Below the pieces are notes generated by a model. That model did not search any database and was not told where the DNA came from. It saw nothing but the letters and a program-made list of their open reading frames with translations. The position numbers were made by a program, and so were the translations under genes. A stretch of DNA of 64,000 nucleotides. Origin: Physcomitrium patens. Taxonomy: Eukaryota; Streptophyta; Bryopsida; Funariales; Funariaceae. The DNA lies in assembly GCF_000002425.4 (NCBI RefSeq), contig NC_037275.1:12869198-12933197 (forward strand). Direction: 5' to 3'. Positions 25,398 through 36,880 of the stretch are shown here, in pieces. Every line of letters begins with the position of its first letter. Within the stretch, counting starts at the first letter, position 1.

Positions 25398-26794
25398 TAA
25401 TGCTCTTTCCTCCTGCAAAGCGAGGGTCCCTTGGCTCTGCACTATTAGCTGCTCATGCCTTCTGCATTGGTCTAATGATTGTTTTTACTAGATGCCACAG
25501 TGACTCAAATTTCTGTCCAAATCGTAAGGGTATGCAATGTTCATTTTTGAAATCCCAACAATTTGGAAACCTTATCCCCGATGCGTACACCGCACCAAGC
25601 TCATGCGGTGGTCAATGATAAAGCCCTCGCACGGTTGGTCGTCAATTCAATTCGAAGCTCGTGATGGTAATCCACTTTTCTAAAGTGCCACTTTGATTGC
25701 TTCATAACACAATCACCTTGTCTACCACCAAGAGATGTATAATCTGCCCCATTAATCCAATCCATTCGTATTCATTACGTCATTCTCAGCTTTTTGTTCA
25801 GGATAATGGAGGAAGAGGAGTTTATATGAAGTGAACAGAAAATCAACCACATTTGATGCCATAACTCTGTTCATAAATTCACTTTTAGGAACTTGGCTTT
25901 AACCTTTGGGCAAATATAAAACATTTTTATGATTTAAAATTCTTACTAATGTCTGCTACAAAGCCTACTACTTTTTATCATTGTTTACATAATCAAAATG
26001 TATTTCTGATAAGATCAAAAAACAAAAAAAAATAAATAAATAAAAATCAAATCAAGACTAATAGAAAATTCTAATAATCTCATAGTTGAAATAAGAAATT
26101 AGAATTGAATATTATTTTGAGCAATTTGATTGGACATTTTTTTACTTTAATTGTTTGAAAGTTTACTTCTTCATCTAGTAGATGTTATGTATTTCATCAG
26201 GTGATTTTGAAATGCCAACATGAAAAATATTCAAAATACATGGCTTAAAAAGTCATGGATTTATTTAAAAGTTTATTTTTTTTGGACGAAAACTAAAACA
26301 ATTGTATAACTTTAATTAGTTTATTTAAAGTAGAAAAGTAGTATACAGAACTTCTAGACTACATACAATAAATTTTAGACCCAAGTAAGTTGTTATCAAT
26401 ATAGAAGCAATAGCTTAAATTCATTGATATATATTCTATTTTTATCTATTTATATATATATTTTGGCTTTTTTGTATATAAGGTATTTTTTGTATTAAAT
26501 TGCTAACAAAAAGATAAGAGAGACAAGAAAGGAATATAATTATTGTTTAATTTCTAAAAATATTGTAGTACCTTTTTTATTAAAAATATTAAATATAACA
26601 TTAATTAAAATAAATATTTATAAACTTTTAAATTATAAATAGATTTTTATTTTATTAATAAATTTTTATATTATAAACATGTATTTGATTCAATTAAAAT
26701 TAATAGTATTGAATCTTATCATAAGATATCAAAAAGATAATTCATCAAATTTTCAAGTTGATTATTACAAGTTGAAGACTAAATAGGTTGGTGT
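25398..26794 (+). other. PHO1 3' region then AT-rich spacer
   Basis: Bases 25,398 to about 25,850 keep the mixed composition of the gene and probably include its 3' UTR. An open frame at 25,394-25,618 has no recognisable content and overlaps the PHO1 stop. From about 25,860 the DNA becomes strongly AT-rich and I see no gene in it up to the LTR remnant near 26,795. Confidence 0.45.
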
Positions 26795-27245
26795 TAAGAA
26801 CAAGAAATCAAAGAATATATATGAAGAAGTGAAATATTTATTAAAGAGGGATGAAAAAATAGAAATAAAAAAATAAATATATTGAAGAAGAAATTGGAAT
26901 GGCTATTGCCAAAGACTAAAAATCTAGAGACTTTTGAAATTAAACTTGAGGCAAGAATAGAATTAAAAAGAGTGAAGAAGGCTTCTACATATATTATCTA
27001 ATTAGGAGCTATGTCACAACTCTCTACAGCACCTCCAACATGTATTCACCTTGTATAACATGTGTCTAACTTACAAGAAAAGTTTCTTGTATGTTCACCT
27101 CATGGATAGCTTATATTACAAGCTATCAACCTATGCAATATGTGGCCAACTTGTTGGCCAAGTTTCACCCAACCAATCACCTATAGACACATTTAAAGAT
27201 AAAATCATGTCTATAAAGCTTCAATTTTGTAAGTTATTCATGCTT
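26795..27245 (-). repeat. Decayed LTR of B family (copy X3)
   Basis: Follows the B-family LTR in minus orientation: 'ggaatggctattgccaaagac' equivalent at about 26,897, the GAGTGAAGAAGGCTTC hairpin start near 26,970, a TATATTATCTAATTAGGAGC block at about 26,988 and 'ggccaacttgttggcc' at about 27,143. No internal coding sequence is attached on either side in the right orientation, so it looks like a solo or truncated LTR. Borders are approximate. Confidence 0.6.
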
Positions 27246-27811
27246 TTTTTCAAAGAAATTGCTGATTTTTTTTAAAATAATTAGCATAGATATTAGAAAA
27301 ATTCTAAGCATCTCTTTTAAATATTTTTTTATTTTTATATTTAATTTTCTATTGAAATTATTTATGAATATTATTTATCCTATTTTTTATAAAATCAAGT
27401 ATAATATTATTATTTTCGTATTAAACCACCTTATTTTTTGAGATTGTATGCTACTATTTTATAGATTGGTATTAGAATTTTTTGATAGAATTTATTTTTA
27501 TTAGAACTAAAAAGAAAGATTAATATAATTATAGATACTTATATTTTTGATTGTGACAACAAAAGCACAACTATTTGTATGCTATTGTATTGATGACTTT
27601 GTATAATACATAGTATTTTTTTGAATTCTTTGCTTTTTAAGATTATACAAGAAATTCAAAAGTACATAATTTAGATGCTCAATTTTTCATATTTCATCTA
27701 TAGCAAGGACTTACTAAAGCATATTTTAATATATCTCATAATTTTTTTCATATATACAACTTATTTGAGCCTTATAATTTTTATGTTTTTCTTAATGTAA
27801 TAATTATAAAA
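27246..27811. other. AT-rich spacer between transposon fragments
   Basis: Very AT-rich sequence with no recognisable coding content; one AT-rich open frame at 27,259-27,441 is composed almost entirely of F, I, L, K and N codons and is judged spurious. Confidence 0.45.
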
Positions 27812-29704
27812 TAAAACATTGTGTGTTATATTATCACAAATGGGAACAGATGATAAACTTCACCCAGTAGCTTTTCATTCTAGAAAATTTTCAACAGCTG
27901 AGATTAACTATAAAATCCACGACAAAAAGCTTCTTACAATCATGGATTCATTTCAAGAATGGCATCATCATCTAGAAGGCACTTCTAATCCAGTCACCAT
28001 ATATACAAATCACAAGAATCTTTAGTATTTTATATCAACACATATTTTAAATTGTCGCCAAGCCCATTGGAGCATGTCCTTGTCAAGATTTGATTTCAAG
28101 ATCATATATCGACCCCAAAAAACAACAAGGTTTATCAAACGCTCTTTCTAGACATTTTTATCTTATACCAAAAGAAAGAGATGCATCTTTTGATTAGCAA
28201 AGAATAATTCTGTTGAAGCTAGAGTATTTTCATCTTTGAGTAATGAAATCAATGTTGACTATTGATTTGACCCTTGTAACACAAATCCAATCAAGTATGT
28301 CTTCTGATCCTCTTGTTTACAATATCAAGAATCTTTCTTCTAAGTCCCAAGGTACTTCTAAGTTTGAGTTCAAAAACACCCTACTCTATTTTGAATGTCG
28401 ATTATATGTTTCAAAAAGAAAAATACAATTATGTATTCTTCAAGCACATCACGACTTTCTAGCAGCAAGACATTTTGGATACAACAAGACTTTAGAGCTT
28501 GTATCTAGAGATTTTTAGTAGCCACAAATGTAAAAGGGTGTGAAAGACTTTCTTTAGTCATGTGATGTTTGTTCAAGATCAAAAATTCCTCGTTATCGAC
28601 CTTATGGACTTCTTCAACTATTATCTATTCCAGAACAACCATGGTCTTTTGTTTCTATAGATTTCATTACAAATCTTTCAATCTCAGTTGCTTATGACTC
28701 TATATTCATGATAGTAGATCATTTTACCAAGATGGAACATTTTGTACCATGTACAAAATCTATCACATGTGAAGAAATAGCTAAGCTCTTTCTTGACAAT
28801 ATCTATTACTATCATGGATTATCCAAAGATATTATATCGAATAGAAGAACTCAGTTTGTATCAAGATTTTAGCGGACTCTTTTTAAGATTTTAAAAGTAG
28901 ATATAAAACTATCTTTGGCATTCCATCCTTGAACTGATGGACAAATTGAGGGTGTTAATTAAGTTTTGGAACAGTATTTAAGATGTACCATCAACTACCA
29001 ACAGGATGATTGGACAAATCTTTCACTATTGGCAAAGTTTACTTATAATAACATAGTACATTCTTCTACAAAATAAACACCTTTCTTTGTCAATTATGGT
29101 TATCATCCAAGACTTGATACTTTTGATTTTTCATAAGCTGATAATCCTATAGTGAAAGATTTGATAAATCATTTATCGGAGCTACATATAATAATGAAGG
29201 CATAGTTAAAAGAAGCTCAAGAACAATAAAAGATCAATGCAGATGTCTATCAAAAGGAACAAATATCATTCCACACGGGTGATAAGGTATGATTACTTCA
29301 TTGCAATATCAAGACCACTCATCCTTGTGACAAGTTGGACCATCGTAGACTTGAACCATTTCCTATTTCTGTACAAATCAATCTAGTTACATATTGATTA
29401 CACCTACCAGAGTCAATGAAAATTCATCCAATATTCCACGTATCTCTTCTTGAACAATACAAGATAGTGGACATACCAAGAAAAAGACAAGCTCCACCTC
29501 CTCATGTAGAAGTAGATAATAATAAAGAGTTTGAAGTGGAAAAAGTCTTAGATTCAAAGCGATGCCAAAATAAATTTGAATAACTTGTCTATTGGTGCAA
29601 ATATGATATTAGTGAACACACATGGAAGCCAATAAAGAATCTTACAAATACAACAAAGACGATGGAGGCTTTTCATCGACAACATCTATCAAAATTAAGA
29701 TGAA
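27812..29704 (+). pseudogene. Element A: decayed Ty3 pol fragment (RNase H to chromodomain)
   Basis: Plus-strand remains of a Ty3/Gypsy chromovirus-type pol. In order: RNase H at about 27,815-28,140 (SQMGTDDKLHPVAFHSRKFS, then HHHLEGTSNPVTIY); integrase zinc-binding region at about 28,415-28,515 (HHDFLAARHFGYNKTLEL); integrase core at about 28,650-29,110 (SISVAYDSIFMIVDHFTKM, SNRRTQF, STK.TPFF.NYGYHP); and a C-terminal chromodomain at about 29,415-29,700 (MKIHPIFHVSLLEQYK, then VEVDNNKEFEVEKVLDS). Several in-frame stops and indels break it, for example within the core and in the chromodomain, so it is dead. It starts abruptly in RNase H and ends abruptly at about 29,704 against the LTR of element B, so both ends are truncated. 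Confidence 0.8.
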
Positions 29705-30245
29705 AACATATCAAGGACAAAAATATGATAAAAATAAATAAAAAAGTGAGACTTCTCTCAAAAAAAGATGACAAAATAGAAATAAGTTGATATATATATA
29801 TTAAAAAAGTAATTGGAATGGCTATTGCCAAAAGCCAAGAAAACTAAAGACCCTTGAAACTAGACTAGAAGCAAGAAAAGAGTTGACAAGAGTGAAGAAG
29901 GCTTCACTCTTGTCTCTATATATATTATCTAACTAGGGGCTACATGGCGATGTTCTATAGGACCTCCAATATGTGTTGACTTTGTAGAATACATGCCTTG
30001 ACTTATAAGATAAGTTTTTTTACGTGTGGACTACATAGTTAGCTTGGTCTTCAAACTAACATGTGTCGCACATGAACAACTTGTTGACCACGATTCTAAT
30101 CCAAGAAGTCAATTAAAGACACCAATAAAGTCAAAAGAGGATCTATGAGGCTTCTAGAAAGCTTTCATAGCAAATATTATAGAATTAACTTATTTCTACC
30201 TATTTATACATGTAATTATTGGCTTACATGCGTATGTCTATGATA
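29705..30245 (-). repeat. 3' LTR of element B
   Basis: Pairs with the 5' LTR at 45,808-46,361 in the same orientation. Shared blocks include 'ggaatggctattgccaaaagccaagaaaactaaag' in part, the GAGTGAAGAAGGCTTCACTC hairpin at about 29,892-29,911, the TATATATATTATCTAACTAGG block (minus-strand TATA box) and the outer end near ATGTCTATGATA. About 24 bases of the inner-most end seen in the 5' LTR are missing where it meets element A, so the LTR is slightly truncated. The two LTRs differ at many positions, so the insertion is not recent. Confidence 0.75.
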
Positions 30246-30680
30246 TTACCTGGTCTTTTAATGACAAGTTCTACGAGGAGCAGTCATCATATGTTGAGGA
30301 AATCTACGATGCGACAAATTATTTTTGCGACATTCTCTGATCTTTGTTCTCTTCAAAGATGATTGATAGGGCCTCACAACCATCGATAGTATCCCATACC
30401 AAGGTGGAAAGACCACCTAGTTATTTGATCATTATTGAGGCCTTCATGACTTCTTTCGAATAAAATATTTGGAACACCGTCAGGAGTTGTTCTTACCTCT
30501 AATGAAATCACCAAACATTGACAGTTTCTTTTAAGGTCGTGATAGCAAACATGTTGTATCTTGCCATCTATTAAAAAAATAATATGTCATTCTTGAGGAT
30601 CTTCATCTCGATTGCATCATCTTCAAGGTTGTGACAATTGTAATGTCTTATATGACAGGTCAGCAAATGAAGGCTCTTGA
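30246..30680 (-). other. Non-coding 3' tail of element B
   Basis: Lies between the chromodomain end and the 3' LTR of B. It is matched, in inverted orientation, by about 46,480-46,914 next to the LTR of fragment C, so it is a regular part of the element family rather than a private insertion. In copy C it ends in a purine-rich AAAAGAGGAGG tract just before the LTR, the expected polypurine primer for plus-strand synthesis. I see no conserved frame shared by both copies. Confidence 0.6.
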
Positions 30681-30839
30681 ATCAAATCTGTTGGTTGTTG
30701 GTTCTCCATCTCCTCAATGTCACAACTACAAACAAGCTACAAACAAGAATTGAAAGTATAATATTATCTAACTTAGATCTTGCTCTTTTATAAGGAAGGC
30801 ATTCATCTTGATTTTGATAGATGTCGTCGATGAAAAGCC

Positions 30840-31090
30840 TCCACTGCCTTTGGTGCATTTGCAAGATTCTTGACTGTCTTCCATGTTCATTCACTAATAT
30901 CATAACTGTACCAATGGACAAGATATTCTAATTTATTTTGACGCCGCCTTGAATCTAAGACTTCTTCCACTTCAAACTCTTCATTATTGTCCACTTCTAT
31001 AGGAAGAGGTGGAGCATGTCTTCTTCTTGGTATGTCCACTATCTTGTGTGGTTCAAGAAGAGACATGTGGAATATTGGATGGATTTTCAT
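30840..31090 (-). pseudogene. Element B chromodomain (integrase C-terminus)
   Basis: The minus strand encodes MKIHPIFHMSLLEPHK, then an acidic linker (EVDNNEEFEVEEVLDSR) and a chromodomain-like stretch (KLEYLVHWYSYDISE, then a W-rich continuation). Chromodomains at the end of Ty3 integrases direct insertion toward particular chromatin. In this family the order FHVSLLE..VE.ILD..YLVKW..Y is typical. A stop or shift after DISE breaks the open frame, which resumes in another frame toward the end of the domain (about 30,840). Confidence 0.75.
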
Positions 31091-31236
31091 TGACTCTAGT
31101 AGGTATAATCAATATGCAACTGGATTGATTTGTGTAGATATAGAAAATAGTGCAAGCCTTCGATAGTCCAACTTGTCACAAGGACGAGTGGACTTGATAT
31201 TGCGATGAAGTAACCATACCTTATCACCCGTTGTTG

Positions 31237-32435
31237 TGTTGTAACACGATTATACCGTGAAAATATAAAGAAAGGGGACTTTTATTAATGTTCAGTCACC
31301 TCGAATATTGAAAGCAACGACCAATTCAAGTGCAAATACTGAGAGGTCAGGTTCAGTCACCCTGTTACAATCAGCCGGGGCATACTGAAATACTTCGTTT
31401 GATTCCAATAACTGGAATCAACAGAAAGAAAAAGGACCAATTCAACGATGGGTGAGTCTAGTTCGAAGAGCCAATTGGATCCAATTTCAAGGCATCCAAT
31501 CCAGGTCCTATTACGGGCCTCTTATCCAATATGAGACGTGACTTGGTCGGGCAATCCAATTTGACCCAATTACGGGAACATCCAGGTCTTACTATGGGTC
31601 TCTTAGCCAATATGAGACCTGAATTAGTCGGGCAATTCAATGTGGTCCCGATTACGGGGGTTCCGATTCCTTTTCAGGCTGTTTCATCCTTTGTGCTGTT
31701 CCGGGAACGTCCTTTCGATAAAAGGATCTCTTAAAGGTAAAAACGGAAGAGAAAGCTCTAACGGCGGGAGTCAATTCCGGATCCAAGATGGAAGATTGAA
31801 GAAATTCAGAGACTAGGGTTTGAAAGAGGGGAGAATTAGGGTTAAAGGGAGGATAGGTTAAGAAATGAAGGGGAGAGAATAAGGTTTGAGAAGAGGGAGA
31901 GCTAGCTTTCATGCTTCGGGCGGAGAAAAAAGACAAAAGATTGGGATTTTTTTTCTTCATAAGGTTTTGGGAAGATTGAGGCAATCGTTGCTGAAGTCAG
32001 TGTTGTAATGGAATCGGGATTTTTAATGAAGTGGGTGTGATTGCTCTTGACTGTTTTGTAAAATCAAGTTACGTCTGTAATGAAGAATTAAAAGGGTGTC
32101 TATAAGATTGAGTATGCAAAGTGAATGAAATTTATTGGATTAATCTAACGAGACAGTCAGTGGATACAAGATCGTGAGTATAAAGCGGTATCGAAGATTA
32201 GCAGTTTGGGTTCTTCGGGGTTCTCTGTAACATCTAGAGACCTACCGGCTGGGGCAAATAGGATTTCGGAGAGCAGTCGAAGGACATCCGTATAGATTTA
32301 TAGTACATTCTTGGAGTTGTTTATATTCCAACAGTCAAAAACCGATAGACTGCTTGAATATTAGCGAATCTCCATACTACCTTCTACAGCCAGACGCTCG
32401 GCGCATTCTCGAGCAGGAAAGCATGTAATACGACA
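31237..32435 (+). repeat. 5' LTR of element G (1,199 bp)
   Basis: Starts TGTTGTAACACG and ends AATACGACA, giving near-complementary 7-base ends (TGTTGTA and TACGACA). It matches 38,423-39,621 over the same length. Differences cluster in roughly the first 350 and last 240 bases; the middle is almost identical. U3 contains an approximately 85-bp tandem duplication at about 31,490-31,660. A TGG-initiated primer-binding candidate follows a few bases after the LTR end. I could not find a clean target-site duplication flanking the pair. Confidence 0.85.
31490..31665. repeat. Tandem duplication in U3 of element G LTR
   Basis: Two successive units share the word order CCAGGTC.TA.TA.GGG, CTCTTA.CCAATATGAGAC, a T.GTCGGGCAAT.CAAT run and a terminal ATTACGGG. 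The same duplication is in the 3' LTR at about 38,676-38,851 and, more diverged, in the solo LTR near 43,310-43,395. In LTR retrotransposons such U3 repeats often act as enhancers; that function is inferred. Confidence 0.75.
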
Positions 32436-32440
32436 TAAAG

Positions 32441-32458
32441 TGGTGAACCCGATGTGAA
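32441..32458 (+). promoter_or_regulatory. Candidate primer-binding site of element G
   Basis: TGGTGAACCCGATGTGAA lies five bases after the end of the 5' LTR. A TGG start is expected because it pairs with the CCA end of a tRNA. I did not match it to a specific tRNA; it is clearly not the TATCAGAGC initiator-methionine type of element B. Confidence 0.6.
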
Positions 32459-32528
32459 AGCTTGAGGTGGAAGGTATTGGATTTCGTTTGATTTTATTTT
32501 TATTTTATGGAAAACGAAAATAAAAATT

Positions 32529-33500
32529 TTGAAGGATCTTTGGGAAAAGTTTCTGGTGGGGATTCTTCTAAAGGACAAGGTATGCACATGGATCCGTCTA
32601 TTGCTAGTATGTTTCAAGCCTTCTCATTATGAATGTAGCAATAGTAAAGCAATGATCGAAAGGAAGCTTTGGCAACCAAAGCATTGCAAGCAGTGGTCAA
32701 TAAAATTGATCAATTTGATGGAAGGAATATTTCAAGGTATTTAAGATGTTATGTTCGTGAAATGGAATAAAATCGAGTTTCTGAGAAGAAAATAGTTGAA
32801 TTATTTGGACTTGCCGAGATACCAAAGATAAGAGACCATATTACATCGATTACGGATCGTTATGGGAATTCATGGGAGGTTTTTTTACATGCATTAAAAA
32901 ACGAATATTTCTTAGAAGATGTTGATCGCGTTACTAAGAAGTTGTTTCTGGAATGGATTGAACGGCCTAATAAGAATTTGCATGCAACGAAGCTATTAAG
33001 GGAATTTGAGAGGCAGTACTCTCAATTGTCGAAGGCAGAAAAATTGACATTGGAGCTGAACAATGTTGATCTATTTCTTCAAGCTGCTGATGGAGAATTA
33101 CAAGGGAAATTAGAACTCCTTCTTGAAGACAAAGAAGAAGATGAAGGATTGACAATAAAGTGGAAGAACGTTGAAGATGCGATGGGATTGCTTACAAAAA
33201 GAGAAAGGAGGAAGGATAGGAGCAATATTCCGAAAACAGTACAAGCACCCAAAACTCCAGTACATACAATACTACCAACAATGCCTACAGTTCAACCTTC
33301 GACATCCTTATCAAAGAAAGCAAATATGGGGATAGAAGAAATTATACGAGGAATGCGAGATCTTCAAATCAAATTGGCAAGACTCGGAGAGAATACTTCT
33401 ACAAATAATTTGAAGAATGTTTCGAAACAAGGATATGTATAAAGATGCATTTGGTGTGATGATGCTTCACACACTAGGAAAGATTGCAATGAATTTAATA
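32529..33500 (+). pseudogene. Element G gag with CCHC zinc knuckle
   Basis: A broken frame (32,529-32,744, then open again 32,942-33,442) encodes a charged, helix-rich gag-like protein, with for example FLEWIERPNKNL and an acidic LLLEDKEEDEG segment. It ends in a nucleocapsid knuckle CIWCDDASHTRKDC (CX2CX4HX4C) at about 33,445-33,487, just beyond an in-frame stop. Gag proteins package the element RNA into particles. Stops inside the region, including one before the knuckle, make it inactive. Confidence 0.7.
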
Positions 33501-33766
33501 ATATGATATGGCAAGGAATTATTTGCTAGAAAGATGGAAAGATAGCATTAAAAGATAGGGAGGATCTTCTTCAAACCAATTTTGGCAAGGGAGGAATGAG
33601 AGCATTGGTTCAAGATTACTTAAAAGAGCATGAAACAAGAGCATGAGAAAGTGCAAGTTATGGTGCTAGAGTAGATGATGACCTTGGTGGAAGTACAGAA
33701 ACTAGTGAGTTTTGGGCTTCTGCCATTTCTACAATACAAGAAAGGAAATTACCTCGAGAAGCATTA

Positions 33767-34879
33767 TTGAGGACTACAGCTACAATACGAGGTGCAACAA
33801 GTTGGGAGGATCTTGTTGAGTCTCTCTCAGTTCATGCATATATTGCTAAGAGCCAAAACGAAGCATTGATGGAAGAAAAGAGACGAGGAAATTTTGATGA
33901 TATGAGAGAAGGAAATTTTTCTAAGAGGCAAACTCAAGGAGACAAGGCTCGGGAGGCAGCTTCACAAGAATTGCCTGTAAAGGATACCTTAGCATCATTG
34001 GAAGAAAAAACAAGGGAGACAAAAGATAAGGGCAAATCAATTACTTATAAGCTACTTTCTGACATTGAAGCGGCAACAAATTTGAAAGGGGTGTTGGAAG
34101 AACGTATATTAAATGCTAAGGTGGAATTCACATTGAAAGAAGTTTTGAGAATTGCAAAGAAGGAGTTTCATGATGTTATCATTGACAACATTAAGCGAAA
34201 GAGGCAATTAATGGGTAAAACGGGAATGAGTCTTGCTATTGATGCAAAAATATATAAAGATGAAGAAGAGGTTGATATTGGTTACAAGCAACCAACAAAT
34301 GAAAAGAATGGATATAATCAACGAGTACGTTTCGAAGATTATAGTGATAAGGAAATGGAAACTTTGAGCCATTATACTGGAAAGCATTGGGCAAGAGCAA
34401 CTACTGAGGTATTGGTGAAAGTAGGAGATATAGAAGAACCAATTGTTGCTTTAGTCGACCATGGTTTTGAAATAAATCTCATGTCTAAAGATCTTTATAA
34501 GAAGCAAAAATAACCAATTGATATGGAACATGGATGGGTAATACGAGCAACTAATAACACATGGGGCGAATTATATGGAGCTTGTCCAGATGTCAAAATT
34601 CGGATTGGGGATGTTGCGATGGAGCAACATTTCTTTGTTCAAGATACAACGTCTTATCCGTTGATTTTAGGACAACCTTATATTATGGCAACACGGATGG
34701 AAACAAAAGTACTTGACGATGGTTCTGCTTATGCAAGGGAACGGAGCGAAGATGGGAGGAAAGCTGTACAATTTCTAACAATACCTCCTAACCATGAACG
34801 GAATCGAGATAGGTTGAGGGAGAAACCATTGCCAAATATTGTTGAAGGATTTAAGGATTTTGGGGAAGTACCACTGTAA
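33767..34879 (+). pseudogene. Element G gag-pol spacer and aspartic protease
   Basis: Two adjacent open pieces (33,767-34,513 and 34,523-34,879) separated by a TAA. The first has a charged N-terminal region and then the protease catalytic loop ALVDHGFEINLMS at about 34,447-34,485; the usual D-S/T-G triplet reads D-H-G, which would remove the normal active-site hydroxyl. The second carries PLILGQPYI at about 34,660-34,685, the conserved protease tail (ILGxPw). The protease would process Gag-Pol. The stop and the altered triplet both indicate loss of function. Confidence 0.75.
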
Positions 34880-35058
34880 AGCGAGATTATGGAGGTACAA
34901 AGGAGGAGGTACTCTCGCGAGATGAAGGTGCCTTTGATGCGAGTTTTATTGGTATTTCGGAGAATGGAAATATTATATATAAGAAAGTTGATGATTTTAA
35001 AAGAAAAGAAAGAAAAAGATTATATAATATTGAAGGAGAATTATGCAAGTTAGGTATA

Positions 35059-36423
35059 TTGCAAGATGATGAGAGGATTTTGGGTGTTTATGAAGAAAAT
35101 GGACTGGACGATTCATTGGAATTGATTACATCTTTTGGGTTACGGGATAATGATGAAATTATTGAGATTCATTCAAGAGAGGTTTATACCATGCTTGATT
35201 CTTTTCAAGCACCAAAAGTCATTGTAGAGACGAAGTATAGAACTGCAGATAAGAAGATAAAGCCTGTTGCCGGACCATTACCAGAAAATTCTAAGGAACA
35301 AATGGGAGATGCATCTAAAGAAGCAAGTTTAAGAGATCCAATGAGAATTAGACATCATTTTACTAAAGAGACTTTTAAAGAATTGAAGATTGGTTCTAAT
35401 GGTTCTTTATTGCCAGAGGAAATTACTTGCTTCAAAAAGATGTTCGCTAAACAAGGTAGATCGTTTGCCTTCGAATTTTATGCAATTGGGTGTGTGGATC
35501 CGAATATTATAACACCTATGGTTATCTTCATTGTACTCCATGTACCTTGGAATCTAAGACCGATTCCAGTACCGAAGGCACATTTACCAAAGTTGGTGGA
35601 ACTATTAAAAGAAAAGATAAAGATGAAAATATTGGAACCCTCATTTGTGCCATATTCTAGTCGATAGTTTACGGTTTCTAAGAAGAATGGATCACTACGG
35701 TTTATTCAAGATATGCAACCGGTGAATGCAGTAATTGTCAAGAATGTAGGAATTGGACCTATTATGGATGAATTTGCTGAGGCGTTTGCTGGAAGGACAA
35801 TCTATTCAATGGGTGACTTGTATTCAGGTTATGATCAATTTCAACTTGCCGAAGGAAGTAGAGATATGACAACGATGAGGACACCACTTGGATTGGTTAG
35901 AATGTGCACTCTTCCTCAAGGTGTGACCAACTCAGTTGCGCATATGATGAATGGGATGAATAAGGTATTGAGAGATTTTATTCCAAAATAGACTATGCCT
36001 TTTCTGGATGATGTTTCTATAAAAAGGTATAGAGAAGGAGACAAGGATGAAACTTTAGATAAGAGGGGATATTGCAAATATGTTGTTGATCATATACAAG
36101 ATTGTGAAAAGATTTTAACTCGGCTTGGAGAAGTTCATCTTACATTATCGGGTATGAAGTCCGTATTTGAAGTACGAGAGGTTGTGATTGTTGGACATTT
36201 ATGTGGATCTTACGGAAGAAAACCAGATTCGATCAAAGTTGATGCAATTGGAAGGATGAAAGAGGATTGTGATACTTTAACAGAGGTTCGCAGGTTTCTA
36301 GGTGCATGTGTATTTTATCGAATATGGATCCCTCATTTTGCTCACATAGCGGATCCATTATATGAACTATTACGCAAGGGCTACCGATTTAAATGGGAAG
36401 AAAGGCATATTCAGGCAATGTAA
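35059..36423 (+). pseudogene. Element G reverse transcriptase
   Basis: Three open pieces (35,059-35,667; 35,713-35,991; 35,995-36,423) in one frame, broken by TAG codons. Ty3-type RT blocks seen in order: PIPVPKAHLPKLVELLKEKI, KILEPSFVPYSSR, SKKNGSLRFIQDMQPVN, SMGDLYSGYDQFQLA, TPLGLVRMCTLPQGVTNSV, PFLDDV (active site, with F before LDD rather than Y) and RRFLGACVFYRIWIPHFA. RT copies the element RNA into DNA. All catalytic aspartates (D in MGDL, DD in FLDD) remain, but the nonsense codons prevent a continuous protein. Confidence 0.85.
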
Positions 36424-36489
36424 AGATTGAAGAAATTATTGATATCACCTCCAATATTGAGGAAGGTTGATTATAAGTGAAATAGACTA

Positions 36490-36880
36490 GTGATTCTTAC
36501 TGTGGACGTTAGTCCAATTGCCATTGGATGGACTGTGGGTCAAGATGATTCAAGTGAGAAAAGAATTGCAGTTCGATTTCGAGCTAAAGTTTTAAGTATT
36601 TATCACCGTGCATATTCGCAAGTCAAAAGAGAACTTTGGAGAGTTGTTTCGGATATGAAAGGTGAAAAAGACTATTTGATTGGGGTAGTAGTAGTAATTG
36701 AAACAGATTGCTTGCAATTGCTCGGAATAATTACTAACTGTTCAACGCCAGATATTGCAATGTTGAGATGGATTGCTTATATTAAGTCACTAAATCTGGA
36801 ATTTAAGCATGTTACTGGGAAGGACAATGTAGTAGCAAACATGCTATCTGGAGCAAGATACGAGAGGGAGGACGAAATGG
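36490..36880 (+). pseudogene. Element G RNase H
   Basis: Part of the open frame 36,490-37,239. The start LTVDVSPIAIGWTVGQDD fits the first RNase H strand with its catalytic aspartate, followed by YSQVKRELWRVVSDMKGEKDYL (second acidic residue), VVIETDCLQLLG (third) and a DIAMLRWIAYIK..HVTGKDNVVANMLS segment with the terminal aspartate. The enzyme removes the RNA template. It sits between RT and integrase as expected; a TGA/TAG cluster at about 36,476-36,486 separates it from RT. Confidence 0.75.

Noticed and set aside
31458-31984. Open frames in the element G LTRs, including an identical 110-codon antisense frame in both copies
   Set aside because: They lie within LTR sequence and are identical because the LTR segment itself is nearly identical; there is no independent coding evidence.
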